DNA of 64,000 bases from Streptomyces sp. NBRC 110028. Its GTDB lineage: Bacteria; Actinomycetota; Actinomycetes; Streptomycetales; Streptomycetaceae. The first letter of the stretch is position 1. Each line of letters starts with the position of its first letter. Position numbers and translations under genes: made by a program. The DNA is taken from the NCBI RefSeq assembly GCF_001417735.1, contig NZ_BBUZ01000046.1, forward strand, positions 1 to 64,000, written 5' to 3'. The notes under the pieces are model-generated. The model made no database searches. It was given only the letters and a program-made list of their open reading frames with translations, and was not told the DNA's origin. Shown piece by piece: positions 35,701 through 43,243 of the stretch.

Positions 35701-37882
35701 GCCGGATCAGCCGGGGGCGCAGCAGCGGCCCCCGGGCGAGGTCGAACGGGGTCAGCAGGTCCTCGCGCATCAGGCGGTCGAGCGCCCGTTCCCGGTCGGC
35801 TTCTGGCAGCGGGGTGAGGTCGATGTGTTCCGCCGTCAGCGGGCCCGGCGGGTGCACGATCTGCGCTCCCCGGCCGTCCCTGGTCTCGAAGGTCGTGCGC
35901 AGCGACTCCTGGCGTGCGGCGAGCCGGGTGAGCGCCCGGTCGAGCGCCCCGGGGTCCAGGGGGCCGGTGAGGCGGACGGCGCCGCCGACGTTGTAGTCGG
36001 GCCCCGGCGCGTAAGCGTGCAGGAACCACAGCCGCCGCTGCACCGGGGACAGGGGCAGGACGCGGTCCTGCCCGGCGGCTCCGGCGATCCGCGCACCGGG
36101 CGGGGCGGCGCCGGGCGCCGGGGTACGGAGGTGTTCGGCCAGCGCGGCGATGGTGCGGCGGTCGAGGAGCGTACGGACGGACAGCTCGGCGCCGAGGGCG
36201 GACCGGGTCCGGGCGACGGCCCGCATGGCGAGGACCGAGTCTCCGCCCAGGGCGAAGAAGTCCTCGTCCACGCCCACCCGGTCCGCGCCCAGCACCTGCG
36301 CCCAGATGCCGGCCAGGGCCCGTTCGGTGGCGGTGCGGGGCGGTGTCCGGGGGCCGTCGGCCGCCGGGGACGGCGGCACGTCGGGCAGGGAGCGGCGGTC
36401 GACCTTGCCGTTCGGCAGCGTGGGCAGCCGGTCGAGGGCGACGAGCGCCGCGGGGACCATGTGCTCGGGCAGCCGCTCGGCGAGGAAGGCGCGCAGCGCC
36501 CCGGGGCCGGGCTTCCGCGGGCCCGCGGGCACCACGTAGCCGACCAGGCGGCGCGGGCCCCGGTCCCCGCCGCCCCGCACGGCCACGGCGGCGGCCGCCA
36601 CGTCCGGGTGGCCCACCAGCGCGTTCTCGATCTCCCCGGTCTCGACCCGGAAGCCGTGGATCTGCACCTGGTCGTCGCCGCGGCCGAGGAATTCCAGGAC
36701 CCCGTCCGCGCGCCGCCGCACCAGGTCGCCGGTGCGGTAGAGGCGCCCGCCCGCCGTCCACGGGTCGGGGACGAACCGGTCGGCGGTGGCCTCCGGCCGC
36801 CGGTGGTAGCCGCGTACGACGCCGGGGCCGCCGATCCACAGCTCCCCGGTCTCCCCCTCGGGCACCGGGCGCAGCCGGTCGTCCAGGATGTGGGCGTCGG
36901 TGCCGGGGACCGGGCGGCCGATGGGGACCAGGGCGCTGTCCCCGAGCCCTTCGGCGGCGGGGAAGAACAGGCAGGAGTCCACGGTGGTCTCGGTGGCGCC
37001 GTAGGCGTTGACCACGGTGGTGCCGGGGTGGACGAGGGACAGCAGCTCCCGGCAGTCCTCGGTCAGCCAGCCCTCCGAGCCGACGGACAGCAGCCGCAGC
37101 GGGGGCAGGGTCCGGCCACGGGCCGCCGCCTCCCGCCCCAGCTCCTTGGCCAGGATCGGCACCAGCTCGATGGCGTCTCCCCCGCCGCTCTCCAGCAGGT
37201 CGAGCAGCCGGGCGGGGTCGGTGACGGTGTCCTGGGGCGCGATCACGACGGATCCGCCCGCGAAGACCGAGCGGAGCAGATCGGCGAGGAACAGGTCGAC
37301 CGACAGGCTGGTGACGGACACGAAGCGCGGCGGGGATTCGCGCAGCTTGTACAGGCCGTCCCAGACCGCGAACACGCTGAGCAGATTGCGGTGTTCGACC
37401 AGGACGCCCTTGGGGACTCCCGTCGAACCGGAGGTGTGGATCAGATAGGCCGCGGACTTAGGTGCGGGCCGCGGGAGTGGCCCCGCGGTCTCTTCGCGGT
37501 CGTCGTGGACCTCGTCGAGCAGCAGCCTCCGGGGGCCGTCGGCGGGCAGCAGACGCGCGAGACGGGCCCGGGTGAGGACGAGCGGGGTGCCGGAGTCGGC
37601 GACCGACCAGGCCAGCCGCCGCCGCGGGTAGGCGGGGTCGAGCGGTACGTACGCCCCGCCGGCCTTGAGGATGCCGAGGACACCGGCGACCATGTCCGGC
37701 CCGCGGTCCACGCACAGCCCGACCAGCACCTCCGGGCCCACGCCGTGCCGGATCAGCCGGTGGGCGATCCGGTCGGTGCGCCGGTCGAGTTCGGCGAACG
37801 TCAGCCGGTGTCCGTCGTGGAGGACGGCCGTCGCGTCGGGGGTGCGGCCGACGTGCTCCGCGAAGAGGTCGAGCACGGTCAT
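29768..37882 (-). CDS. Three-module NRPS: A-T-C-A-T-C-A-T
   Basis: A 2704-residue synthetase. It opens directly with an adenylation domain, so it looks like the initiating enzyme. Carrier serines lie in FFALGGDSV, FFDLGGDSI and FFEAGGSSL. The C domains carry HHLISDDWS and HHLFLDGWS. Reading the pocket by eye, A1 combines Glu and Asp (about D-L-A-E-S-G-A-V-D), which suggests a cationic side chain. A2 reads about D-G-W-M-C-A-L-M-C, unassigned. A3 reads about D-A-W-T-F-A-A-V-C, close to the GrsA phenylalanine code. There is no TE or E domain; the chain passes to the hybrid encoded next. The ATG overlaps the DAHP synthase stop (ATGA). The frame is open further upstream, but that part is a shadow of the DAHP synthase. 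Confidence 0.94.
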   Translation of the reverse strand: MTVLDLFAEHVGRTPDATAVLHDGHRLTFAELDRRTDRIAHRLIRHGVGPEVLVGLCVDRGPDMVAGVLGILKAGGAYVPLDPAYPRRRLAWSVADSGTPLVLTRARLARLLPADGPRRLLLDEVHDDREETAGPLPRPAPKSAAYLIHTSGSTGVPKGVLVEHRNLLSVFAVWDGLYKLRESPPRFVSVTSLSVDLFLADLLRSVFAGGSVVIAPQDTVTDPARLLDLLESGGGDAIELVPILAKELGREAAARGRTLPPLRLLSVGSEGWLTEDCRELLSLVHPGTTVVNAYGATETTVDSCLFFPAAEGLGDSALVPIGRPVPGTDAHILDDRLRPVPEGETGELWIGGPGVVRGYHRRPEATADRFVPDPWTAGGRLYRTGDLVRRRADGVLEFLGRGDDQVQIHGFRVETGEIENALVGHPDVAAAAVAVRGGGDRGPRRLVGYVVPAGPRKPGPGALRAFLAERLPEHMVPAALVALDRLPTLPNGKVDRRSLPDVPPSPAADGPRTPPRTATERALAGIWAQVLGADRVGVDEDFFALGGDSVLAMRAVARTRSALGAELSVRTLLDRRTIAALAEHLRTPAPGAAPPGARIAGAAGQDRVLPLSPVQRRLWFLHAYAPGPDYNVGGAVRLTGPLDPGALDRALTRLAARQESLRTTFETRDGRGAQIVHPPGPLTAEHIDLTPLPEADRERALDRLMREDLLTPFDLARGPLLRPRLIRLSPADHVLTLTSHHLISDDWSYEVLLAELGAHYTAAVTGTPARLPELPVRYADYTVWHRRRLADGLEARQLAYWRDRLAGTEPLDLATDRPRTPETGTAGAAVAVRIPGPVVDRLRQLGHEHGTTLFSTLLAATQIFLARHTGQRDIAVGVVTSGRDHEALDDLVGFFVNTLVLRTEVDGDRPFTETLGDVRDTLLDAVAHGELPFDRLVEALAPARAADRTPLVQALVVMRNAPARERRFSGLAVTEVPVPVVSAVFDLTVEFEETGDGLRAGFLYNSALFDRATAERMAGRLRTLLTHIAHDPGPAARLSLLTGAEEHQVLTEWNATGEPADGHCVHEVFAARARHDPDRPAVVRGDHRIGYGELDARANRLAHHLAARGVGPETLVGLCPDRGPDLIVAALAVLKAGGAFVPLDLGQPRDRLAHIAAGAAPRVLIAHRHQLPSLPDVPADIVCLDREPDRTAIARRPATPPRTHVRPANLAYAVYTSGSTGRPKGVLIQHGAVCNLAADSRRTLGLRPGSRMLQHLSFSFDGGIWQALMPLLTGATLCLSRPGEDDDPARLAERIRRDAVTHLMLPPALLGVLDPTALPGLELVCSAADVCSVETARRWLTAHPFANLYGPTETTMCSTAHLMAHGDTLPEERRVPIGGPVTGVRHYVLDGALRPAPIGVAGELYIAGAGLARGYQSRPAETAGRFVPDPWGAPGSRMYRTGDVVRWRAEGVLDFLGRADDQVKIRGYRVETAEVEAALTAHPDVSEAVVTARVDGPSDGRAERRLVAYAVPRPGRPAPTTTALRRHLATLLPGYMIPSAFVALDALPLNSSGKVDQRALPRPEGRPDTEAAYVAPANPAERALAAVWSEVLDVERVGVDDDFFDLGGDSITSVRLATRARAAGLALTPKDVFTRLTIRALAEQAGNTTATAAPERVGPTAAPGSGPYPLTPLQTGLLYHSLATGGPDVYARSLGMTVAGVTEPGVLARAWQHVVDRTPALRSTVATEPGAPPVQIPRADFTLPVDHHDWRRLPPELRQESLERLRERDRAARLDPRHEVPTRLAVVRVADDEVLLLWTCHHLFLDGWSVTEVLTDVFTAYAALSAGRPPALAPRGAFSDYVRWLAARDETAARAYWRAALAGFPAATPLPYAGTPPPGHQVRHHAARVTELGGADYDRLRGFARRHRLTVNTLVQAAWALLLARHSGGSDVVFGATVAHRGDGPPGVESIIGLLINTLPVRVRIDEGAPVADWLRGVQAQQAEARQYDTFPLSEQRANSAVPQGAALFDTAVAFDNIPLDPATTAAGGLRVTTLDTGNATNYPLSLLVHTTGALVLEVSYDAGLFDERTAGRILHQLHSLLVELVADPDRPVAAVALPVDTAAPAGEEPAPAPRCAHELFADQVARTPGAPALRADGHLLTYAELDARANRLAHHLIEHGVGPETSVGLSLPRGTDQIVALLAILKAGGAHLPLDPAYPPERLGWMLADAGAAVLVTNTATRAPWCPDTVPTVLLDQAAGGLAHHPATAPRVPVRPGNAAYVIYTSGSTGRPKGTVVTHRGVTGMLAGIHRAAATGPGHRVLQFASAGFDAAFWETAMALCNGATLVLAPPEQLLPGPALTRTIADHGITHVTLPPAVLAVLPDGGLPSGLVLFTAGEECPAELAARWAPDRLMFNAYGPTEATVCSTVSERLDGAGEPAIGTPVPGTGALVLDAGLRPVPDGVTGELYLVGQGLARGYHGRAALTAERFVACPHGPAGERMYRTGDLVRRTPGGDLRFVGRADHQVKVRGFRAEPGEIERELTRHPDVAQAVVVAVGREQRRRLTAHIVPAEGRTPTATELRDHLARRLPPQLVPSAFGFHTSLPLTVNGKTDRRALEAAEPAPPARNTRSAPRDEAERTVAGLWARLLDRDAEGIGVREKFFEAGGSSLTLMELAGELTALGGDPVPVAALLEHSTVESMARLLEGRPETAEADDRGDYVL

Positions 37883-39234
37883 GCGGACTCCCGCTCCCGC
37901 ATCATCTCCGCCACCAGGAACGCCAGGTCCAGGGACTGGGCGTGGTTGAGCCGCGGATCGCACGCGGACTCGTAGCGCAGCGGCAGGTCGTCGACGCCGA
38001 CCGGGGCACCACCGCCGACGCATTCGGTGACGTCGTCGCCGGTGAGTTCGACGTGGATGCCCCCGGCGTGGGTGCCGAGCGCCTGGTGGACCTCGAAGAA
38101 GCCGCGCACCTCGGCGAGGATGGCGTCGAAGTCGCGGGTCTTGTGGCCGCCGGCCGTCTGATAGGTGTTCCCGTGCATCGGATCGCACACCCAGGCGACC
38201 TCGGCCCCCTCCGCGACGACCTTCTCCACCAGCGTCGGCAGCCGGTCGCGGACCTGTTCCGCGCCCATCCGGACGATGAACGTGAGCCTGCCGGGCTCGC
38301 GGTCGGGGGCGAGCCGGTCGATGTAGCGAAGGACGGTGTCCGGGTCGGTGCCGGGGCCGAGCTTCACCGCGATCGGGTTGCGGACGCGGGAGAAGTACTC
38401 GATGTGCGCGCCGTCCAGGTCCCGGGTGCGCTCTCCGATCCACAACAGGTGTCCGCTGGCCGCGTAAGCGTGTCCGGTGCGCTCGTCCCCGCGGGTGAGC
38501 GCCTGCTCGTAGTCGAGCAGCAGCCCCTCGTGGCTCGCGAAGAGTTCGGCGGTCTGCACCTCCTTGGGGTCGGCGCCGCAGGCGTGCATGAAGTTCAGGG
38601 CCCGCTCGATGTCGTCGGCGAGCCGCTCGTATCGCCTGCGGGCGGGCGAGTCGGTGACGAAGCCCCGGTTCCAGTCCTGCACCTGGTGCAGATCGGCGAA
38701 GCCACCGGTGGCGAAGGCCCGGACGAGGTTGAGCGTGGCCGCGGACACGTCGTACATCCGCCGCAGGCGCCGCGCGTCGGGGCGGCGGGCCTCGGCGGTG
38801 AACTCCGGTGCGTTCACCGCGTCTCCGCGGTACGAGGGCAGGGTGAGGCCGTCGCGCGTCTCGGTGGGCCGCGAACGCGGCTTGGCGAACTGGCCCGCGA
38901 TCCGGCCGATCTTGACGACGGGCAGTGAGGCCCCGTAGGTGAGCACGACCGCCATCTGCAGCAGCGTCCTCAGCTTGCGGCCGATCACCTCGCGGGAGGA
39001 CCCGTCGAAGGTCTCGGCGCAGTCGCCGCCCTGGAGGACGAACGCCTTGCCACGGGCGACGGCGGCGAGCCGGTCGCGCAGCCGGTCGCACTCCTCGGCG
39101 AACACCAGCGGGGGCGCGGCGGCCAGGCCGTCGGTGACCTCGCGGAGCAGTTCCCCGTCGGGCCACGCGGGCTGCTGGGCGGCCGGCAGCGAACGCCAGG
39201 ATGCGCGGTGCGCGGTCTGCGGAGATGAATTCAT
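37879..39234 (-). CDS. Class II DAHP synthase (cluster copy)
   Basis: A 451-residue class II (plant-type) 3-deoxy-D-arabino-heptulosonate-7-phosphate synthase, catalysing the first step of the shikimate pathway. Family motifs include FVLQGGDCAETF (metal Cys), VVKIGRIAGQFAKPRS, HACGADPKEVQ, FIVRMGAEQVRDRLP and CDPMHGNT. Length is normal. It heads the leftward NRPS operon, and divergently transcribed trpEG start 260 bases away, so it is most simply a dedicated supply of chorismate for anthranilate/tryptophan. GGGGGG precedes the ATG at 39234. Confidence 0.94.
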   Translation of the reverse strand: MNSSPQTAHRASWRSLPAAQQPAWPDGELLREVTDGLAAAPPLVFAEECDRLRDRLAAVARGKAFVLQGGDCAETFDGSSREVIGRKLRTLLQMAVVLTYGASLPVVKIGRIAGQFAKPRSRPTETRDGLTLPSYRGDAVNAPEFTAEARRPDARRLRRMYDVSAATLNLVRAFATGGFADLHQVQDWNRGFVTDSPARRRYERLADDIERALNFMHACGADPKEVQTAELFASHEGLLLDYEQALTRGDERTGHAYAASGHLLWIGERTRDLDGAHIEYFSRVRNPIAVKLGPGTDPDTVLRYIDRLAPDREPGRLTFIVRMGAEQVRDRLPTLVEKVVAEGAEVAWVCDPMHGNTYQTAGGHKTRDFDAILAEVRGFFEVHQALGTHAGGIHVELTGDDVTECVGGGAPVGVDDLPLRYESACDPRLNHAQSLDLAFLVAEMMRERESA

Positions 39235-39380
39235 CACGGCCCCCCGAAAAGTCAAAAGACGGTACGGCCGCGTCCGGTATTGGGCAGCCAAAGGCGTGCG
39301 GTTCTCGCGAGGAAAAAGCGAGCTGTTGTTCCTCGGCCGGAATTCCAGCCGACGCCGCCGACCGTCGTCAAGATTCGCCG

Positions 39381-39414
39381 GAGTGGCCCGCATCGGCGTT
39401 CCCCAAGTGGTCTG
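39381..39414. promoter_or_regulatory. Direct-repeat operator, trpE / DAHP synthase promoter region
   Basis: AGTGGCCCGC at 39381 and AGTGGTCTGG at 39405 are offset by 24 bases, in the divergent gap between the DAHP synthase and trpE. The same arrangement and spacing occurs at 43112-43145 next to the MocR regulator gene, which suggests MocR binds both. The 261-base gap shows no Trp-rich leader peptide. Confidence 0.5.
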
Positions 39415-39495
39415 GTACGCCCGGCGGCCTGCTGATTGGGTTTGGCGCACCGGGGACGCCGGAATGGACCGGCCCAGGAAAAGAGAGGACATGAG

Positions 39496-41082
39496 ATGCC
39501 AGCTACGACGACCGTCGGCGAGGCCGCGCGTCCGGCCGTGGACGGGCCACCGGCCGTCGACGGGCCGCCACCGGTCCGGGCCGGGTCGCCGTCGTTCACC
39601 GTGCGGGTCGGCCGGACGGCGCTTCCCCCGCACGAGCCGCTGCGGCTGTACGCGGAACTCGGCGCCGAACTGGGGCAGGACCAGGTCTTCCTCTTCGAGA
39701 GCCGGAACGGGCCCGAGGCGGACTGCCGCTCCGCGGTGGTGGGCTGCGGCCGGCTGGCCGAGGTGCGGGTCTTCGCCCGGCACATCGAGGTCGACGGTGC
39801 GGAGCCACTGCGGGACGCCCTGCTGGCCGTCTCCGAGCAGAGCGGGATGACCGCGCCGGACGGCCCCCGGGGCACCGCGCACCGGAGGGACTTCGACCGC
39901 TCCGGGCAGGTGTGGGAGCTGATGCGCCGGGCGCAGCGGCTGTTCGCCGTGGAGACGGACGTCCCCGGGGAGGCGTACGCCTTCGGCTTCCTCACCACCC
40001 TGGGCTACGGGGCCGCCTGGCACATGGAACGGCTGCCGGAGCGCGACGCCGCCCGGGGCGGCCCCGACGCGACGTTCACCCTCTTCCGGGACACCGTCTG
40101 GTACGAGCTGGACGGGTCGGGAGCGAGCCTGCTGAGCGCCGGCTGCGCGGACTTCCCCGCCTCCGGCGCGCCCGCGGTCGCGGCGGCGGCCCGGGCGGCC
40201 GCCGCACCGGCCGGCGAGGGCCCGGTGTGCCCTCCGGCTCCGGCGCCGCGCGCGGTACGGGACAGCGTCTCGCGCGACACCTTCCTCGGCTGGGTGCGAC
40301 GGTGCCTGGAGCACATCAGGGTCGGGGACATCTACCAGATCCAGGTCGGCCACCGCATCGACGTGGAGACGGCGCTCACGCCGCTGGAGGTGTACCGCAG
40401 GCTGCGGTTCCGGAACCCTTCGCCTTATATGTACCTGTGTCCGCGGGCCGGGGGCATGCTGATCGGGGCCAGCCCCGAGCTGCTGTTCCGGACGGCAGGG
40501 GACGAGGTCGTCATGCGGCCCATCGCCGGGACGACGCGGCGCGGGCCGGTGCCGGAGGAGAACGAGCGGCGCGTCGTGGAGCTGCTGGCCAGCGTCAAGG
40601 AGCAGGCCGAGCACATCATGCTCGTCGACCTGTGCCGGAACGACATCGCCAGGGTGAGCAGCCCGGGCTCGCTGGCCGTGGAGGGCGTGATGACGGTGGA
40701 GGCGTTCTCGCACGTCTTCCATCTCGTCTCGACCGTGACGGGCCGCCTGGAGCCGGACGCGGACGTGTGGCGGACGCTGTGCGCGACCTTCCCGGCGGGC
40801 ACGATGACCGGCGCCCCGAAGCTGCGCGCCATGGAGATCATCGACGGTCTGGAGGAAGAGCCCCGGGGGATCTACGCCGGGGCGGTCGGCCTCGTCGACG
40901 TGCGCGGCTGGAGCGAACTCGCCCTGTGCATCCGCACGATCACCTACGACGGGCGCGGCTTCGCCACGCAGAGTTCGGCGGGCATCGTCGCCCAGTCGAC
41001 GGCCGAGGCGGAGTGGGACGAGACCCTGGCCAAGATGGGAGCCGCCTACTGGGCGCTGACCGGTGAGGAACTGGTGCCGTGA
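39496..41082 (+). CDS. trpE: Anthranilate synthase component I
   Basis: A 528-residue chorismate-binding enzyme. The C-terminal catalytic half has GTTRRGPVPEENERR, HIMLVDLCRNDIARV, PAGTMTGAPKLRAM and FATQSSAGIVAQS. The N-terminal half has FLFES at the position of the LLES feedback-inhibition element of TrpE. The ATG at 39496 has AGAGGA upstream. It overlaps trpG as GTGA, so the two subunits are translationally coupled. Given trpD and trpC nearby, the product is anthranilate for indole/tryptophan rather than p-aminobenzoate. Confidence 0.9.
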   Translation: MPATTTVGEAARPAVDGPPAVDGPPPVRAGSPSFTVRVGRTALPPHEPLRLYAELGAELGQDQVFLFESRNGPEADCRSAVVGCGRLAEVRVFARHIEVDGAEPLRDALLAVSEQSGMTAPDGPRGTAHRRDFDRSGQVWELMRRAQRLFAVETDVPGEAYAFGFLTTLGYGAAWHMERLPERDAARGGPDATFTLFRDTVWYELDGSGASLLSAGCADFPASGAPAVAAAARAAAAPAGEGPVCPPAPAPRAVRDSVSRDTFLGWVRRCLEHIRVGDIYQIQVGHRIDVETALTPLEVYRRLRFRNPSPYMYLCPRAGGMLIGASPELLFRTAGDEVVMRPIAGTTRRGPVPEENERRVVELLASVKEQAEHIMLVDLCRNDIARVSSPGSLAVEGVMTVEAFSHVFHLVSTVTGRLEPDADVWRTLCATFPAGTMTGAPKLRAMEIIDGLEEEPRGIYAGAVGLVDVRGWSELALCIRTITYDGRGFATQSSAGIVAQSTAEAEWDETLAKMGAAYWALTGEELVP

Positions 41083-41651
41083 ACGTCCTGCTGATCGACG
41101 CGTATGACAGTTTCGTCCACATCATCGACGCCTATCTGCGCACCCTGGGTGTCCATACGCAGGTGGTCCGCTCCGGTACCCGCACCCCCGAGGAGCTGGA
41201 GGCGCTCCGCCCGGACGCGGTCGTCCTGGGCCCCGGACCCGGGCATCCGGCGGCGTCAGGTCACGTCGAACTCGTCCATCAGTTCGCGGGCCGGGTCCCG
41301 CTGCTCGGCGTCTGCCTGGGCCATCAGGCGATCGGCCTGGCCTTCGGCGGCCGGGTCGAGACGGCCGACCACCTGATGCACGGCAGGACCAGCATGGTGC
41401 GGCACGACGGCGAAGGGGTCTTCCGGGGCCTGACCGGTACGACGGTGGCGACCCGGTACCACTCCCTGGTCGTCTCCCAGCCGCTGCCGGACGAGCTGGT
41501 GGTGACGGCCACCGCCACCGACGACGGCTATGTCATGGGGCTGCGGCATCGCACGCTGCCGGTCGAGGGGGTCCAGTTCCACCCGGAGAGCATCGCCACG
41601 GAGGGCGGTATGGACCTGTTCGGGAACTTCCTGTCGGTCGCCGCCCACTGA
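41079..41651 (+). CDS. trpG: Anthranilate synthase component II (glutamine amidotransferase)
   Basis: A 190-residue class I glutamine amidotransferase. The nucleophile lies in LLGVCLGHQAIG, the oxyanion region in LGPGPGHP, and the His-Glu pair in VQFHPESIA. It supplies ammonia to the TrpE-like subunit. The start is a GTG sharing a GTGA overlap with trpE. The catalytic triad is complete. Confidence 0.93.
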   Translation: MNVLLIDAYDSFVHIIDAYLRTLGVHTQVVRSGTRTPEELEALRPDAVVLGPGPGHPAASGHVELVHQFAGRVPLLGVCLGHQAIGLAFGGRVETADHLMHGRTSMVRHDGEGVFRGLTGTTVATRYHSLVVSQPLPDELVVTATATDDGYVMGLRHRTLPVEGVQFHPESIATEGGMDLFGNFLSVAAH

Positions 41652-41666
41652 CGGCACGTACGGGGG

Positions 41667-43091
41667 TCAGACGGCGCCCGCCGGCACCGGCCAGGCGTTC
41701 CGTACCTCGGCGTAGGCGTCGCCCAGCTCCCGCATCGCCTCCGCGATGCCCGACCGGGGCGGCGCCGTGTACCCCACGGCCAGGGCGGGGCCCGTCGGCC
41801 ACGACGGGTCGTTGTACCGGCGCCCGCCCCTGACCAGGACGGATCTTCGCAGCGCCGCCGCGACCAGCGCGCCCTCGTCGACATGGCGGGGCAGCCGCAG
41901 CCACACGTGGAGGCCGCCCGGGGACCCGGCGATCCGCGCCTCGGGCAGATGGCGGCGCACGGCCTGTTCCAGGGTGTCCCGGCGCCCCCGCAGCCGGGAG
42001 CGCTCGCGCCGCAGATGCCGGTCGAACAGCCCGGTGCGCAGCAGGTCGGCGAAGGTGAGCTGGGTCAGGGTGTCGGAGCCCAGGTCCCGCTGGGCACGGG
42101 CCCGCTCCAGCGGGGCGACCAGCGGGGCCGGTACCGCGAGCCAGCCCAGCCGCAGACCGGGGGCGAGGGATTTGCTGGCGGTACCGGCGTAGACGACGCG
42201 CTCCGGCGCCAGGTGCTGCAGCGCCCCCGGGCGGGGGCCGTGGGCCAGCCAGAGGTCTCCGTCGTAGTCGTCCTCGATCACCCAGCCGTCCACGTCCTCG
42301 GCCCAGCGCACGAGCGCCGCACGCCGCTCGGGGCCGAGGGTGACACCCGTGGGGAACTGGTGGGACGGGGTCACCAGGACCGCGCGCACCCCGGTCCTGG
42401 CCAGCGCGGCCACGTCGATGCCGTGTTCGTCCACGGGGACGGCGCACGGCATCAGCCCGGCCTCCCGCACGAACGTGCGCTGCCTGTGGTGGCAGGGCGA
42501 CTCCACGCCGAGCCGGTCGATGCCCAGGCGTGGCAGCACGGCGCACAGCAGGCCGAGCGCCTGGGCGAATCCGGAGACGACCATGACCTGGTCGGGTGTG
42601 GTCCATACGCCGTGCACCCGGCCGAGGTAGCGGGCCAGTTCGAGGCGCAGCTCGGCGACGCCGGAGAGCGGCGGGTAGTCCAGGCCCCGGCGCCCGGCGG
42701 TCCGCAGGGCGCTCTGGTACGAGGAGAGCCACTCGCGGTGCGGGAAGTTCGCGGTGCCGGCGGCGCTGGGGCGCAGGTCCCAGCGCACCGCGGGGATGTG
42801 CCCGTCGTCGGCGAGGGTGGCGCTCGTGGTGCCCCGGGCGGCGTGCGGAACCACCCGGGTGCCCGAGCCCTGCACCGCCTCCAGATAGCCCTCGGCGATG
42901 AGCTGGCCGTAGGCCTCCACCACCACGCTGCGGGACACGCCGAGGTCTTCGGCGAGGCGGCGGCTGGAGGGCAGCCGGGTGCCCGGGTGCAGAACGCCCG
43001 CCCCGATCTCCTTTCGTATTCTCCACTGGATCTGGACCGTCAGGGGGACCTCGGATTCCCGGGACACATCGATCAGGGCGTGCAGTGCCAT
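41667..43091 (-). CDS. MocR-type (GntR + aminotransferase-like) transcriptional regulator
   Basis: A 474-residue regulator. The N-terminal GntR winged helix (PLTVQIQWRIRKEIGAG, LPSSRRLAEDLGVSRSVVVEAY) is followed by a fold-type I aminotransferase-like domain with an apparent PLP lysine in YAGTASKSLAPGLRLGW. Such MocR/GabR/PdxR proteins sense amino acids or PLP. The ATG at 43091 was chosen because GGGAGAAAG precedes it; the frame opens 36 bases earlier. It lies between trpG and trpD, convergent with one and divergent from the other. Two AGTGGTCTGG-like repeats sit just upstream, implying autoregulation and control of the trp genes. Confidence 0.9.
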   Translation of the reverse strand: MALHALIDVSRESEVPLTVQIQWRIRKEIGAGVLHPGTRLPSSRRLAEDLGVSRSVVVEAYGQLIAEGYLEAVQGSGTRVVPHAARGTTSATLADDGHIPAVRWDLRPSAAGTANFPHREWLSSYQSALRTAGRRGLDYPPLSGVAELRLELARYLGRVHGVWTTPDQVMVVSGFAQALGLLCAVLPRLGIDRLGVESPCHHRQRTFVREAGLMPCAVPVDEHGIDVAALARTGVRAVLVTPSHQFPTGVTLGPERRAALVRWAEDVDGWVIEDDYDGDLWLAHGPRPGALQHLAPERVVYAGTASKSLAPGLRLGWLAVPAPLVAPLERARAQRDLGSDTLTQLTFADLLRTGLFDRHLRRERSRLRGRRDTLEQAVRRHLPEARIAGSPGGLHVWLRLPRHVDEGALVAAALRRSVLVRGGRRYNDPSWPTGPALAVGYTAPPRSGIAEAMRELGDAYAEVRNAWPVPAGAV

Positions 43092-43111
43092 CTGGTTTCT
43101 TTCTCCCGTGA

Positions 43112-43145
43112 AGTGGTCTGGATTCACTCGCGCCTACTGGTCTGG
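43112..43145. promoter_or_regulatory. Direct-repeat operator, MocR / trpD promoter region
   Basis: AGTGGTCTGG at 43112 and ACTGGTCTGG at 43136 are offset by 24 bases, the same spacing as in the trpE promoter region. They lie 21-54 bases upstream of the MocR start and about 100 bases upstream of trpD. Direct repeats are typical MocR operators. Confidence 0.6.
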
Positions 43146-43243
43146 CAGGTCCTTCTCGCCGGCCCGCACACTGATTCCGGGAATACGCGGGCCAGTTGTC
43201 CGGAGGGAAGCCTCCGAAGGGAAGCGTCGGAAGGGAATCGACA

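Noticed and set aside
31646..37975. 2109-residue open frame on the plus strand opposite the three-module NRPS
   Set aside because: No recognisable domains; it is the shadow of the strongly supported minus-strand synthetase.
37883..39166. N-terminal extension of the three-module NRPS beyond the ATG at 37882
   Set aside because: The open frame continues, but its translation is Arg/Pro/Ala-rich and overlaps the DAHP synthase, whose stop and the NRPS ATG form an ATGA overlap.
39235..39495. Trp-rich leader peptide or attenuator before trpE
   Set aside because: No run of Trp codons with a start and ribosome site was found; the region is better explained by the AGTGG direct repeats.
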